From Pleodorina starrii (taxonomy: Eukaryota > Chlorophyta > Chlorophyceae > Chlamydomonadales > Volvocaceae): DNA of 64,000 nt. Shown piece by piece: positions 45,173 through 57,100 of the stretch; within the stretch, counting starts at the first letter, position 1; the number at the start of each line of letters is the position of its first letter. The stretch lies in assembly GCA_030267565.1 (NCBI GenBank), contig BRXU01000003.1:5493001-5557000 (forward strand), written 5' to 3'. Made by a program: the position numbers and the translations under genes. The notes under the pieces were generated by a model. That model ran no database searches and was not told the origin of the DNA. It saw only the letters and a program-made list of their open reading frames with translations.

Positions 45173-48100
45173 CTGAGGTGGATGGGCGCAGTGAGGGGAG
45201 GTGGAGGGGCGCAGTGAGGGGAGGTGGATGGGCGCAGTGAGGGGAGGTGGATGGGCGCAGTGAGGGGAGGTGGATGGGCGCAGTGAGGGGAGGAGGAGGG
45301 AGAGAGAGAGGGCGAGAGAGAGGGCGAGAGCGCAAGGGAGGTGGGAAAGTGATGGTGGGGAGGAGAGCGAGCGGAAGGTCGCGAGGCGAGAGCATGGCCC
45401 TCGATGGACTGCAGGACTGCCGGTGGTTTGCAGGTGGACTTCCGGTGGCGAAGCTACGCAATGGCATATGTGGGGGAAGGAGGGCGACGGGCGCATGCGC
45501 CGGGCGGTCGCGCCGCGTCCAGCACACCAGGGACAGTGCCATATTACTAATCTTAACCGATTTAACCGGAAGTGACCGTTGTAACGTAGACAGGGGGGCC
45601 GAGAGCTCCTTCCTGGGCCTGGCTTCCAGGCCCTCCCTCCCTCCCTCCTTCACTCCTTTACCTTCCCCCTTTACTTTCCCCTTCCTTTTCTTTCCCTTCC
45701 TTCCTTTCCAATCCATTCCTTTCCTGTTTCCTTTCCTCCCCCACTCCCTCCGCCACTCCCTCCTCACCGCCACATAAAACGTCATCGCCAGCGGCCGACC
45801 GCCCTGGTTCTCCTCAAACGTGAGCCCGTACCGCTCATACACTTCCGTACGCTGCAAAAGCAGCCGCGTGGCCGCGTCCAGCTTGGCGCCGCCGTCAGCA
45901 CCGCCGGCGCCGCCGCCGGCGTCCCCGTCGTCGTCATCACCGTCGGAGCTGCTGTCGTCGCCGTCGCCGTCATCGCCGTCGCGGCGGCGGCCGCTGCCTT
46001 CCGCCACACCTGCCGTACCAGTCCCGCCCGCCGACGCCGGCCAGCCCAAGCTCGGCGGCGACGCCGGCCGAGGGCTGTCATCGCCACCGCCGCCGCCGCC
46101 GGCGCGAGAGCCGCCGGGGCCGTTACGCCGAGGCACGAAGCGCCGCCCACCCGGGCCGCCTTCGCCGTCGCCAAAGTCGTCGGCGTCGTCATCGCCGCCG
46201 GCGGCGGTGGCACGGCGGCTGCCCTCCCTGGCGCCGGCGGAGGGCGGCCGCGCCGCCAGTGATCCCTTACTGCTGTGGCGGCTACCCACCGACCTGGGCC
46301 CGCCGCCGGCAATGACTGCATCGCTGTACCGGTTGACGCCGAAGGACAGCAGATGAAGGTGCGGCGGCGGCGCCGCCGCCGCCGCCACCGCCACTGGTGT
46401 CGACGGCGCCGACGTCGGCGCCGCAGCGGTCGCACTGTCGCCCGGCGCTGCCCCTGACGGCGGGCCTTGCGAGTGGCGCCGCTGCGGCGGAAGCAAGGTG
46501 GGCGCCAGCGGCGGCGGCGGTGGCACCGACATCGAGCCCGCCAGCGGCGGCCGCACCGGGAGCACCGGTGGCGGCGGCAACGGCGGCGGGTCTTGTATGT
46601 GCCGTTGAGACGCCGTCGCACTGACGGCAGCGGCGGCGACGTCGCCGTGGAGAGCCTTGGCACTGTCTGAGGAACGGACGTTCGGCGGCTCGGCGTCGAC
46701 GGCGGGTGGCGGTGCTGGCCGCGGCGGCGCCGCCGCCGTCACCGCCACCGCCGCCGTTGTCACCGCCGCCAACGCGGGCGCCGCTGACGCTGACTCCTCG
46801 AGCGGCCTCGCGGGCTTCGGCGGCTTCGGCGGCTTCGGCGGCGCCGCTGCTGCCGCCGGCGCCGGCGCCGCTGCCGCCGACGCTTTGGGGTTCGATGCCG
46901 TCGGCGGTGGCGGCGCCGCCGCCGTCGCAGCTGCCGCCACCCGGAACAGCGGAACTGCCGGTACCTCTACCGCTGCCGCCGTCATCGGCGTCACCGTCGC
47001 CGCCGCCGCCGCCGTCGCCGCCGCAGCGCCCGACCGATTCACCGTCGCCCCACGCAGCCAAGCCTGCGAGGCCGGCCAGCTGAAATCGGCGTCCTCCTCC
47101 GCCTCCCCGTCACCCTCCGCGGCGGTCCACACCTCCGCCGCCGCCGCCGCGACGGCGGCGTTGTCGACGTTGAAGGAAAGCAGCGGCAGCGGCGCATCCG
47201 TGCGCGACAGCAGCGACGCTCGCTTATGGCCCGACGTCGTGGCCGCCGATGGCGGCGGCAGCGGCGCCATCTTGGCGGCGGCGGCGGCGGCGGAGGCCGC
47301 GCCCACGCCGGAAACGGTAAAGCCGCCGGCCGCCGGCCGGCCAGGCGACGGCGAAAAGTACGGCACATTCGGCGGCGCCGGCAAGCCGACGCTGAAGGTG
47401 AAGTCGACGCTGCCGCCGCCGCCGCCGCCGCCGGCCGCCGGCGACGGCGGCTCGGCGGAGGGGTCCCGAAGGAGTGCCGCGGCCCGAAGGAAGCCGTCGG
47501 CGTCGGCGTCGCCGCCGCCGCTGGCGGTGCCGCCGGCACTGGCCCGCGCTGCACGGTGCCTCCCGGGCCGCCAGCTCGCCTCCTCCTCCACCGCCGCCGC
47601 CGAAGCCGCCGCGCCCGTCGGCTCCGCGGTGGAGCGCCGCCGCCGCGGCGGCGAGGTCGGGTGCAGCGGCGGCGGCGCCGCAGGCGGCGGCGCCGGCGGG
47701 CGCGGCGGCGGCGGCATGCCGGCCGGGCCCAGCGCCTTGGCCGTCGCCGGGGTGCCGGCAATGCTCCTGCGGCCGGCAACGTGGCCGGCGGCGGAGCCGC
47801 CGCCGCCGTGGGCGCCGTGGGTGCCGTGACCGTCGCCGATGCCCTCTCCCCCGCCGTGACCGCCGTGACCGCCGCCAGCCGCGACGCCCGCCGGGCGCCA
47901 GGGAGGGCGGATTGGCCCCGAAGTGGCGCCTCGCAGCTTGTCGGCGTGTGGCGGTGTGGCGACGGAGGATTTGCTGCGGGGAAGGGGGGCCATGTGGGGT
48001 AAGTGGGCGGAGGGGGGTTGGCAGCGACAAACGCCAAGCGGCAGCGACAAAACCCACCTTGACGCCCACGGTACGCAGACACCGGTACATGCGCGTGTAT

Positions 48101-51100
48101 ACGGTAACACCGGGGCGCGTGGCGGGGCAGCGCGCCTCTCATTTCCCCAACTGCATATACGGTAACGCACATACGGTAAAACACGCACGCGCGCAAATAC
48201 ACACGCACAACTTCGCATACACACATGCTCATACACACGGCACGGCGGTATACGGCGGTAAACGGTACGGCGGGCATCGGGCCTATCACGCGATCTCCTC
48301 CTCCTCCTCCTCCTCCTCCAAAGAGCAATCCCCACCTCAACGGGGAGGGTTGACGCGGTGGCGCCGCCCCCCCTGCCGAGTACGACTTTGACCTCGGCTC
48401 CGGAACCGTCACATGAGGACCTCCTGCGGGACCGCCATCCGTTGTTGGCTGCTGCGGTGGCGGCGCCGACGGCGGCGGCGGCGGAAGCTCCGCGGCTGCC
48501 GTGGCGGTGGGATTGGGGGGCGAGACGGAGGGCGTGGGGGAGGCGGGGCCGGAGGCGGCTGCGATGGGGGCGGCAGCCCGGCTGCGGCTGCTGCTGCTGG
48601 CGCCTGCGGGGGCGTTGCACAGTATCGATGGGTTTTAGGGGTTGTTTCAGGGGTTTTAGGGTTTTAGGGTTTTCAGGTGCGGAAGCGGAACAGGACGAAG
48701 CGGAGGCGTCAGGTTTGTTACGCCGGTAGGACATCAGTCGCTACCGGTATCGTGTGTGCAGATCGACTGATGCAAGGTGTGTGTACCCTAGCAGGCAAGA
48801 CAAGTGAGGACATGCCCGCCAGGACAGGGGCGCATGTGTGTGTGTGTGTTGGGAGGGGAGTTTCGGGGCTCCCCTTCCAAGGCGGGGGAGAGTACGACAC
48901 CCACGACAGTGTAACATTGCGGTACACTGATGCGGAGGAGGAGTACCGGTACTGCATACGGCGGGCAGAGAGCAGGTGGAGCAGTACATGCCGTACCCGC
49001 ACCTGCGCCCCCCCCAACACCCACCACATACACACAAACACCGAGGACCGCACCTGACCACCGGCCGAAGCTCCAAAACCTCCGACTGCCCGCCTCAGAT
49101 CTGGATACGGCACCGACGCCCCCGGGGGTAGGGGTAGGGGTAGGGGTGGGACCGTCGGCGGTGGCTGCGGCTGCAGCGCGCTGCAGCCTCCGCTCACGGC
49201 GGCGCCGCCGGCGCTCCTCCCGCGCCTCAACGGAATTCGGATCCGGATCCGGCGGCTGCAGGAAGAGGCACCTTGCGGCGGCGCGCAAGCTCATGCCTGG
49301 AAGGACAGACGGACAGACAGACGGACAGACAGACGGGCGGACAGATGGTCAGGCGGGCAGGCGGACAGGGCGGTCAGACGGGCAGGCGGGCAGGTAGATC
49401 GTAAGGCGGAGGCGGGAGCCATGAGTGGGAGGGGGGACGGCCCGGAGAAAGGAGGAAAAGAAGGGAAAGGTGCGAAGGCCCGCAGCCCCAAACGAACACG
49501 ACCATCCCCTCTCCCGTCCCCCGCTCACCCGCCCCGCCCTGCCGCCCCCTTCCCCGCCCTTCACCTCCCCCGCTGCGGTTCGCTCGTCCTAACCCCTCCC
49601 GCCGCCCGCCCTTGCCGTTCCCCTTCCCTCCTCCCACCCACACCCTCCCTCCCGCCTCCCCATCACCCCCCCCACCCCACCCCCCCCCTTCTCCCCCCCC
49701 TCCCCTGCCCAACCACCCCGTTCTCCCCCCCTTCCCCCCCCCCCGCCCCACTCACGCTCTCTGCCGTACTTCCGGGTGCGGTACGGCTCCAGACTGCGCA
49801 TCACCACCTCACCATCAGGCCGGTTCCAGTGACCGATGTACATCTGAGCCAGCCAACCAGCCAACCCCGCCCCCGCCCCCGCCTTTTCCTTGTCCTTCTC
49901 CTTGTCCTCCTGCTTCTCCTCCGCCTCCTTCCGGCTCTTCGCCGCGCCCTCCTTGTCCTTCGCATCATCACCGCCCGCCTCCTCCCCCTCTCCCCCCTCC
50001 TGCTTGTCGTCGTCCTTCCGCTGCCAGCCGCCTCCGCTGCTGCCGCCGACGCTCCGGAACGAGTGCGGCAGCACGGTGATGGACTTGGCGGTAACCACAC
50101 GGCTGACGGCGCCGCCGCCGGCCGACTCGGCGTCGCCGTCGCCGTCGTTGCCGCCGCCGCTGACGCGGCGGAGCCGCCCCTTCGAGTCGACCGCCTCTTG
50201 CTGTTGTTGCTGATACTGAGGACGGAGCTCCGCGGTTTCGGGCGACTGCCAGTGCACCGTCGCGTGACCCACGGGTCGGTCGCTGACGGGGCCGCGCCCG
50301 CTAGCCGGCTCCGTCGCCTCTGCCACGGCCTGCGGCTTGCCGGCTGTGGGGGCCGCCTTGGCGTCGCCGCCGCCGTCGCCTCCAGCGGCGGCGGCGCCTC
50401 CAGCGGCAGCCTCGGCGGCCGCGGTGTTGTCGTCGTGAGCATGGCTCCGTAGTTTGAACTCCATGCCCAGATGCGGGTGGATCTTGAGGACGCGGATCTG
50501 GGGGGGAGCGGAGGGATGGGAGCGGGGGGAGGGGAGCAGGTCTGGGGATAAAAAGAGTATGCCGGGGGGCGTAGGGAGCGTAGGGAGGGGCCGAGGAGGC
50601 GGCGGAGGGCGTGTTGTGGGGCGTGGGGTGTGTGTGGAGCGCCTCGGGGATGTGACGGCACAGGAGCAGGCGACCCCCATGTCAACCCGATTCGGGGTTT
50701 TTAGCACTCGTTTTGAATGTCGTCAGAATACCGTAAATGAATTTCATCACCGCCCACCAACGGCCACCGCACGGTGCGACCCCAGCCTGCACCCAACCCT
50801 AAAACCCCTTAAACCCTAAAACCGCTAAAACCCGCATCGAGAGTTCGAAACCCCAACGCGCCCTCACCACCGCCCACGCAGTCGCCGCCAGGAACGCAGC
50901 GATGGAGGCCGCCACGACGGCGCCCACCGCCGCCGGCAGCACCCGCCCCGAAACCACGGCCGCGCCCAGCAGCATGGCGGCGGCGGCCGACAGGGAGGAC
51001 AGAGTGAAGGTGGCGCCGAAGATCTCCAGGAAAGGGAACGCCAGCCAGCCGGGCAGGGTCCAGGACCTGGGTGCCCAGGAGGACGGGGACAAGGGGGATG

Positions 51101-54100
51101 GACGAGGTCCGAGGACAAGGATGCGTGGTTTTCCGGTCTCACCGACCCGTGGGTCATGGCTCATGAGCGCATCATTCTTTCCATCTATCTATAACCCATC
51201 ACCCCGGGAAAGCGGAAGTGGGCAAGTGCTGGTACACTGCCTTGCTACTGCTACTGCTACTGCTACTGCTACTACTGCTATTGTTACTTCTGCTATTGTT
51301 ACTTCTGCTATTGCTATTTGCTGCTGCTACTGCTACTGCTACTGCTATTGCTACTGCTATTGCTATTGCTACTGCTATTGCTACTGCTACGGATGTAAGG
51401 ACTCTTCCAACCAGGTCCCGAACGGCGACGACAGCGGCAAGATCGAGGCGGGCCGGGGCCCCCGAAACCCTAAAACCTCACCCAAAACCTTATCCTCACC
51501 CAAAGCCCCTCACACTCCCTTCCCACCAAACCCGCCCCCGCCCACGTTCACCCCCGCCCCCCAAACCCGCTCCTGCCCCTCCTGCCGTACATACACATAC
51601 CTGCTCGCCCCCCACTTGTCGTACACCCGCAGCGTCAGGTAGTGTACGAGCACCAGCCCCAGCAGCATGGCTGCGTTGTTGAGGATCTGGTTGATGGCGG
51701 TTGCCTCCTGGCGGGGCACGTTGCGCATGGAGAGGATGCCGGTGGAGAAGGCCAGGTTGAGCCAGCCCAGGTCGTCATTCACGGCGCGGAATTGCTGGGT
51801 GGAGTTGGTGGCGGCGTAGGGAGCAAGGGCTGCGGAGGAGGGGGAGGGAGAGGGGTGAAGGGAGGGAGAGGGGTGAAGGGAGGGAGAGGGGTGAAGGAAG
51901 GGGAACGGGGAAGGGAGGGGTAGTACCACCACCACCATTACCACCACCACCACCACCACCACCACCATTACCAACACCAACACCAACACCAACACCAACA
52001 CCAACACCAACACCAACACCAACAACTCCTCACCGAAGAACTGCAGGTGGGTCACGAACATGCTGGCAGCCACAGCACCACTCGTGCCCAGTGAACCACC
52101 GGCAGCCCCCAGCGTGCTGCCCACGCCGCCGGCGACGCCGCCGCCCGCCGCCGCGGCGGCGCTGCTGGCGGCGGCGGCGGCGGCGCTGGCGGCGGTGCTG
52201 GCGGTGAAGCTGGCGGCGACGCTGCTGGCAACGGAGGCGGCGACGGTGGCGGCGGTGGTGGCGGCGATGGTGGAGGCGGCGGCGACCTGTACGGCCTTGC
52301 TGTTGCTTCCCACGTCGCCAACCTGGTGGTGGTTGTGGTTGTTGCGGCGGGTGGTTTCGGAACGGTGTTTTTGGGGGGCGGCGAGGGAGAGAGGGGAGAG
52401 GGACGACGGCAGAGGCGGGGAGGCGCAACCGACATCCCACATTACGGGTTCCTTGAGACCTTACAACAACCAAAACGCAACGGGCTCGACGCTACTACCG
52501 GTATCAGCCCCACTGACGCGCACACATACACACACACACACACACCTGGTACACGACCGGCGCTGGCGGCGGCGGCGACGGCGGCCGCCGCGACGGCGGC
52601 GGCGAGCGCAACGTCTCCAGCACCAGCTCCGACGGCGGCGGCGAGGGAGACGGCGACGGCGGCGGCGGCGGCCGTGGCGACGGCGGCCGTGGCGGCGGCG
52701 ACGGCGAGGGTGGCGTCGGCGACGGCGGGGGGGGTCTGGGCGGCAGTGGCGGCGGCGAGGGGAAGGTGAGCACCAGGTCGAAGGGGGTCGGTCCTGTGGG
52801 GGGGGAGGCAGGGTGTGGGGCGGGGTGTGGGGTGATGTGTAGGGCAGAGGCGAGGGGGCGGAGGTGGGCGGGCCGGATTGGAGTCGGCAGTGCAGTGCAG
52901 TTGTGCTTGGCTTGTGATTGGATTTTTGTGCCAAAGGCGTTGGGACGGGATAGGTGGCAAGGGGGAAGGCAGTAGACATGTTGGGCGGCCGGATCACCCC
53001 AAATGCTTACGAGGAGGTACCGGGAGGCGAGTTCCTGCAGCAACCCCCTTCCCTTCCCTTCCCTTCCCTTCCCTTCCCTTCCCTTCCCTTCCCTTCCCTT
53101 CCCTTCCCTTCCCTTCCCTTCCCTTCCCTTCCCTTCCCTTCCCTTCCCTGCTTCATAAGCCCCACCGGTGATCGCCCCATCACGTCCACCAACCCACCTC
53201 CCTCCCAAGCCCCTTACTACCCACCAACCCCCACTCCTCACCACACCTCACCACTCCTCACCAACCCGCAAGCCCACCCAACTCCCCCCAACTCCCCCCC
53301 CCAACACACACACGCACACACACAGACAACCCACCGAACGCAGTGACACATGCCGCCAGGGAGCTGCCGTCTCCGGAGCGAAGGGTGAGGAAGCGGCCCG
53401 TGGCGGTGGGGCTGAGGTAGTGGATGGAGGTCACCGAGGGCTGGAGGGGGGTTGGGGGGGGGATTGAGAGGGGTGGGGCAGAGGGGGGGGATTGAGAGGG
53501 GTGGGGCAGAGGGGGGGGATTGAGAGGGGGGGCATAGGGGGGAAAGGGAGTGCGAGGTGGGGAAAGGGGCAAGGGAGGGCACGCCGGGTAGGGTTGTCAC
53601 AGTCCTCTTTGTTCTGTGGAGGCTGTGTAGAGGCTGTGTAGAGGCCGGTTGGTTTGTTACCGGTACACATCTGCTGGGTAAGGACGACGTTGGGGGTGGT
53701 TGTACACCCGCTCCCTCCCCCGCTCCCTCCTCACCAGCAGTGTCAGAGGCCCAGCAAGCACCAGCAGATTCTCAGCCCCGCCGCCCCCCGCCGCCACCTC
53801 CGTATCACCCAGCCGCAGCTCCAGGCCGGTGTCGTACCCAGTGTAGTACGAGCTGCCGTACGAGTTGACCAGCTCCACCCGCGTCACCTCCCGCGACACG
53901 CCAAAGTCCAGCTGCGGATGTGTTTTGCATGATGCAGCAATCACCATCATCCGGGTGTACGGATGTACGGATGTACGGCGGGTAACGTGTGAGTGACGTG
54001 TGAGTGCGTGCGTGCGCCTGTGTCTCGCCGAGACGGAGGCTCTCAGCAATGCCGCACATAAACACACACACACATATTCACATACACACATACACAGGCG

Positions 54101-57100
54101 CCTGGCGAAAGCTGCTGCGGAGTTCGTTGGCCCACGTCAACCACCCATTCCACCAACGTCCCCCACCGTGATCCTCTTTTATGGTTTAGAAGTTTAGGGT
54201 TTCAGGGTTCTAGGGTTTTTGCAACGTAACGTTACGAACGTCCCCCGCCGTTATCAAACCCTACCGCCACCCTCATCATCCAGCTACCGATAGCATTAAG
54301 CCTAATTTAGCGCTAATCATCCCCGCCACCACCCTCAGCATCACCACCCTCATCATCACCACCCTCATCATCACCACTCTCATCCTCACCACCGCTATGA
54401 CACCCAGTCTCGGCTACCCAGGTCCAGGCCCAGGGGTCCACCCACCCACCGTCATCCAGGCGGGTCGCGAGGCGTTGTTGGCGGCGATCGATCCGGCGGC
54501 GGCGGCGCAGGCGGCCCCGGCCACGTCGGTGTTCGCCTCGGAGATGGCGGCCAGGGAGCTGTCGTACAAACGAGAAACTAACAACTGCCCGGAACCGCTG
54601 GAGATGGTGCCGTTGGAGCTGGCGGTTGCGGCTGCGGTGCGCGGGAGCGGAGCAGCGGAGCAGGGGGGGGGGCCCGGGCGCGGAAGGACGTGTGTGTGGG
54701 GGGGTGGCGGGGGGCGGGGGGGGGGGGTAATCCACGTTTAGGTGCTTAGGTGGTGCGGTGCGATTGTGGGGCAATGTGCGGGGGGGGTGGCGGGTGGGGG
54801 GAGATTGAGGAAGGAGCCGAGTATGCTGCGTCTATGCTGCATAGACGCAAGGATGCGCAGGAGCTTAGATTACGTACCCTCCTACCCGCCCTCCCCCCCT
54901 CCTCCCCCCAAACAACCCCACCCCCCACGCAAGGCAGCATCTCAATCGCGCCTCGCGGCGGTGCCATCCCCTCTCCCCCCTCCCCGCATCCCACTCCACC
55001 CCTCCCCATCCCGCCCCATGCCCCCTCCTCCCTTCCCCACCTGCCGCGAGCTGCGTCGCATTCGCGATCATCACCACCTGGCCCAGAGTCAGCGTCTGAC
55101 TGGAGCCGTTAGCCAACGGCGGCAGCCGTACGATCAGCTGGCGCGCAGAGGGGCTGCCGTACGGCAGCTGGACGAGCACGGAGCTGCCGTACGCCACGGC
55201 GGGGGCGGCGGCTGCGCGGGCAGGGGCGAAGGTGAGGGCGGACACACACACACACACACACACACACGTGAGCAACGCGGGCAGCGCAGACGCAGACGCA
55301 GACACGGGTGGGGAGTGGGTCTGTGGGTTTGTGTTGTACGACACGACGGGATTGCGGGACGCGGCACGACACCACGGGTTGTATGTGTGTGGGGGGGGGT
55401 GGCCCGGGGGGTGGTTGGGTTCCTCTGTGTGTGGCGCGTGGCGGGGACGGGTTGTTGTGGGTTCGTGTATGGCACGCAAGAGGCACGGCGGGGCTAGGGG
55501 TACGACAGGGCTGGCAGTACGGCGCTGGCGCTGGCGGGAGCGTCCGTGTTGCCACGCTCCCTTCGTGTTGCGGCAGCGGCTGCTGCTGCTGCACCACAGG
55601 CCACAACATTTACATGCACACACACACACGCACGCACACACACGGTCTCCAGGCCCACACACACACACACCTGCCGCCACCACCACCATCCCCTCGGCGC
55701 CCGTGCTGACGGTGGTGTTGGCCAACCTCAGCTCATAACCCGACAGCGCCACCACCGCAGTGCTGTTGGCGGCTTCGATTGCCGTGATCTGTACGGCAGT
55801 CAGCGGCAACGCCACCCCAAGATCCACCGCCCACCAGGGGCTGACAGCGGGCGCCGTACGGGAGCCGTAGTACGACTGGTTGTACGGCGGGGAGGCGGCG
55901 GCGGCGTCGAGGGTATCTGCGTCGTGTGATTGGCGAAAGGGGCGGCGGCGGGGGGGGGAGGGAAAGGCGGAAAGGGGGAAAGGGAAAGGCCGCAAAGGGG
56001 GGCAGTGAAGGGGAGGCCGGGGGGGGGCACCGGAAAGGGGAAAGGATGGATGGACTGGTCGGTGGTTTGGAGGTTGTACGGGGGTACGGGAATACGGGAA
56101 TACTGGAATGTGTACTGGCAAAGGGTATGTCTGTGTCTGGGCAGGGCAAACCCGTCGGTGTGTGTGTGTGTGTGCGTGTGCGCTGCCTCATACCCTGCCT
56201 CATGCCGCTCGCCCCTTGCGCCCTCCACCCCCTCCACGCCCCACCCCTCATTCCCCGCCCGGCTCCCCCGGTCAGCTTCTGTCAGTTTCTATTAGCTTCT
56301 GTCAGCTTCTGTCAGCTTCTGCCAGCTTCTATCAGCTTCTGTCAGCTTTTGTCAGCTTGTATCAGTCCGCCCATTGGCCCGCCGCCCGGTAGAGCTGTCC
56401 GCCCCCCCCCTCATGGGCGGACTGACACATCTCCACTCCCACCGCCGCTACTACACCTCCCCCTCCCCCTCCACCACAGCCCCCCCCTCCCCCTCCCCCC
56501 ATCGCTCCGCTCGCTCACTGTTCGCCTGCCGGGCATTGAGTCCATTGACCGCATTGCCGCTGCCGCCCGGCCCAACCACCACGCCACCCGTCTGGTTGGT
56601 GGGCCGCCCCGAAACCACGCGCCCGTCTGGACCTGCGCGGCCCAGAAGCAATTCAGAGCAGGGCGGGGCGAAGGCGGGTGTCGTAAGAGCCAGGCATTTG
56701 TTTGATTCCGTTCGGGTGTGCCAACGATCGCGTTGTTATGTGACCGACCGACCTATCCTCCACACGACCCACCCCCGCCCCCCTAACCGGGCCTCGATAT
56801 CCACCTAGGACCCAGCCTCCTCGCCTAGCCCACATGTCCGTTAGTTGGTTTGCCAAACGGTCAGTTAGTCAGTTAATTTAGTTGGTTCAGTCAGTCTGTC
56901 AGCAACCCGCGGCCCCAAACAACCAGTCGCGTACCGGAGGACATGGTGTACACGGCAATGTCCAGCAGCGGCAGCGAGTACGGCACCGTACGATTGACGT
57001 ACACGTAACGTCCCACGACGCCGCCGCACTCGAATGGGTGCGAGGCCTGAGGCACGTGAGCCGGAGGGGGGCGGAGGGGCGGGGGGCGGGGGGCGGGGGG

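Larger units (their letters stand above)
50868..52322 (-). other. first membrane block of the giant protein (three exons)
   Basis: Residues 1138-1376. An Ala/Ser-rich exon (52034-52322) is followed by a stretch typical of TRP/Flc-like proteins (LGWLNLAFSTGILSMRNVP), then hydrophobic segments AAMLLGLVLVHYLTL, GWLAFPFLEIFGATFTLS and, after LLGAAVVSGRVLP, VGAVVAASIAAFLAATAWAV. Hydropathy read by eye gives about three to four membrane spans. Confidence 0.6.

Noticed and set aside
46657..47829. 390-codon Ala/Gly-rich open frame on the plus strand
   Set aside because: It is antisense to the 2.2-kb exon of the giant gene. GC-rich codon bias keeps the complementary frames open, and there are no independent splice or start signals.
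53040..53150. Regularly spaced repeats checked as a possible CRISPR-like array
   Set aside because: The TTCCC, GAGT, TAGG and GGGGCC arrays are simple tandem microsatellites with no unique spacers, in eukaryotic introns.
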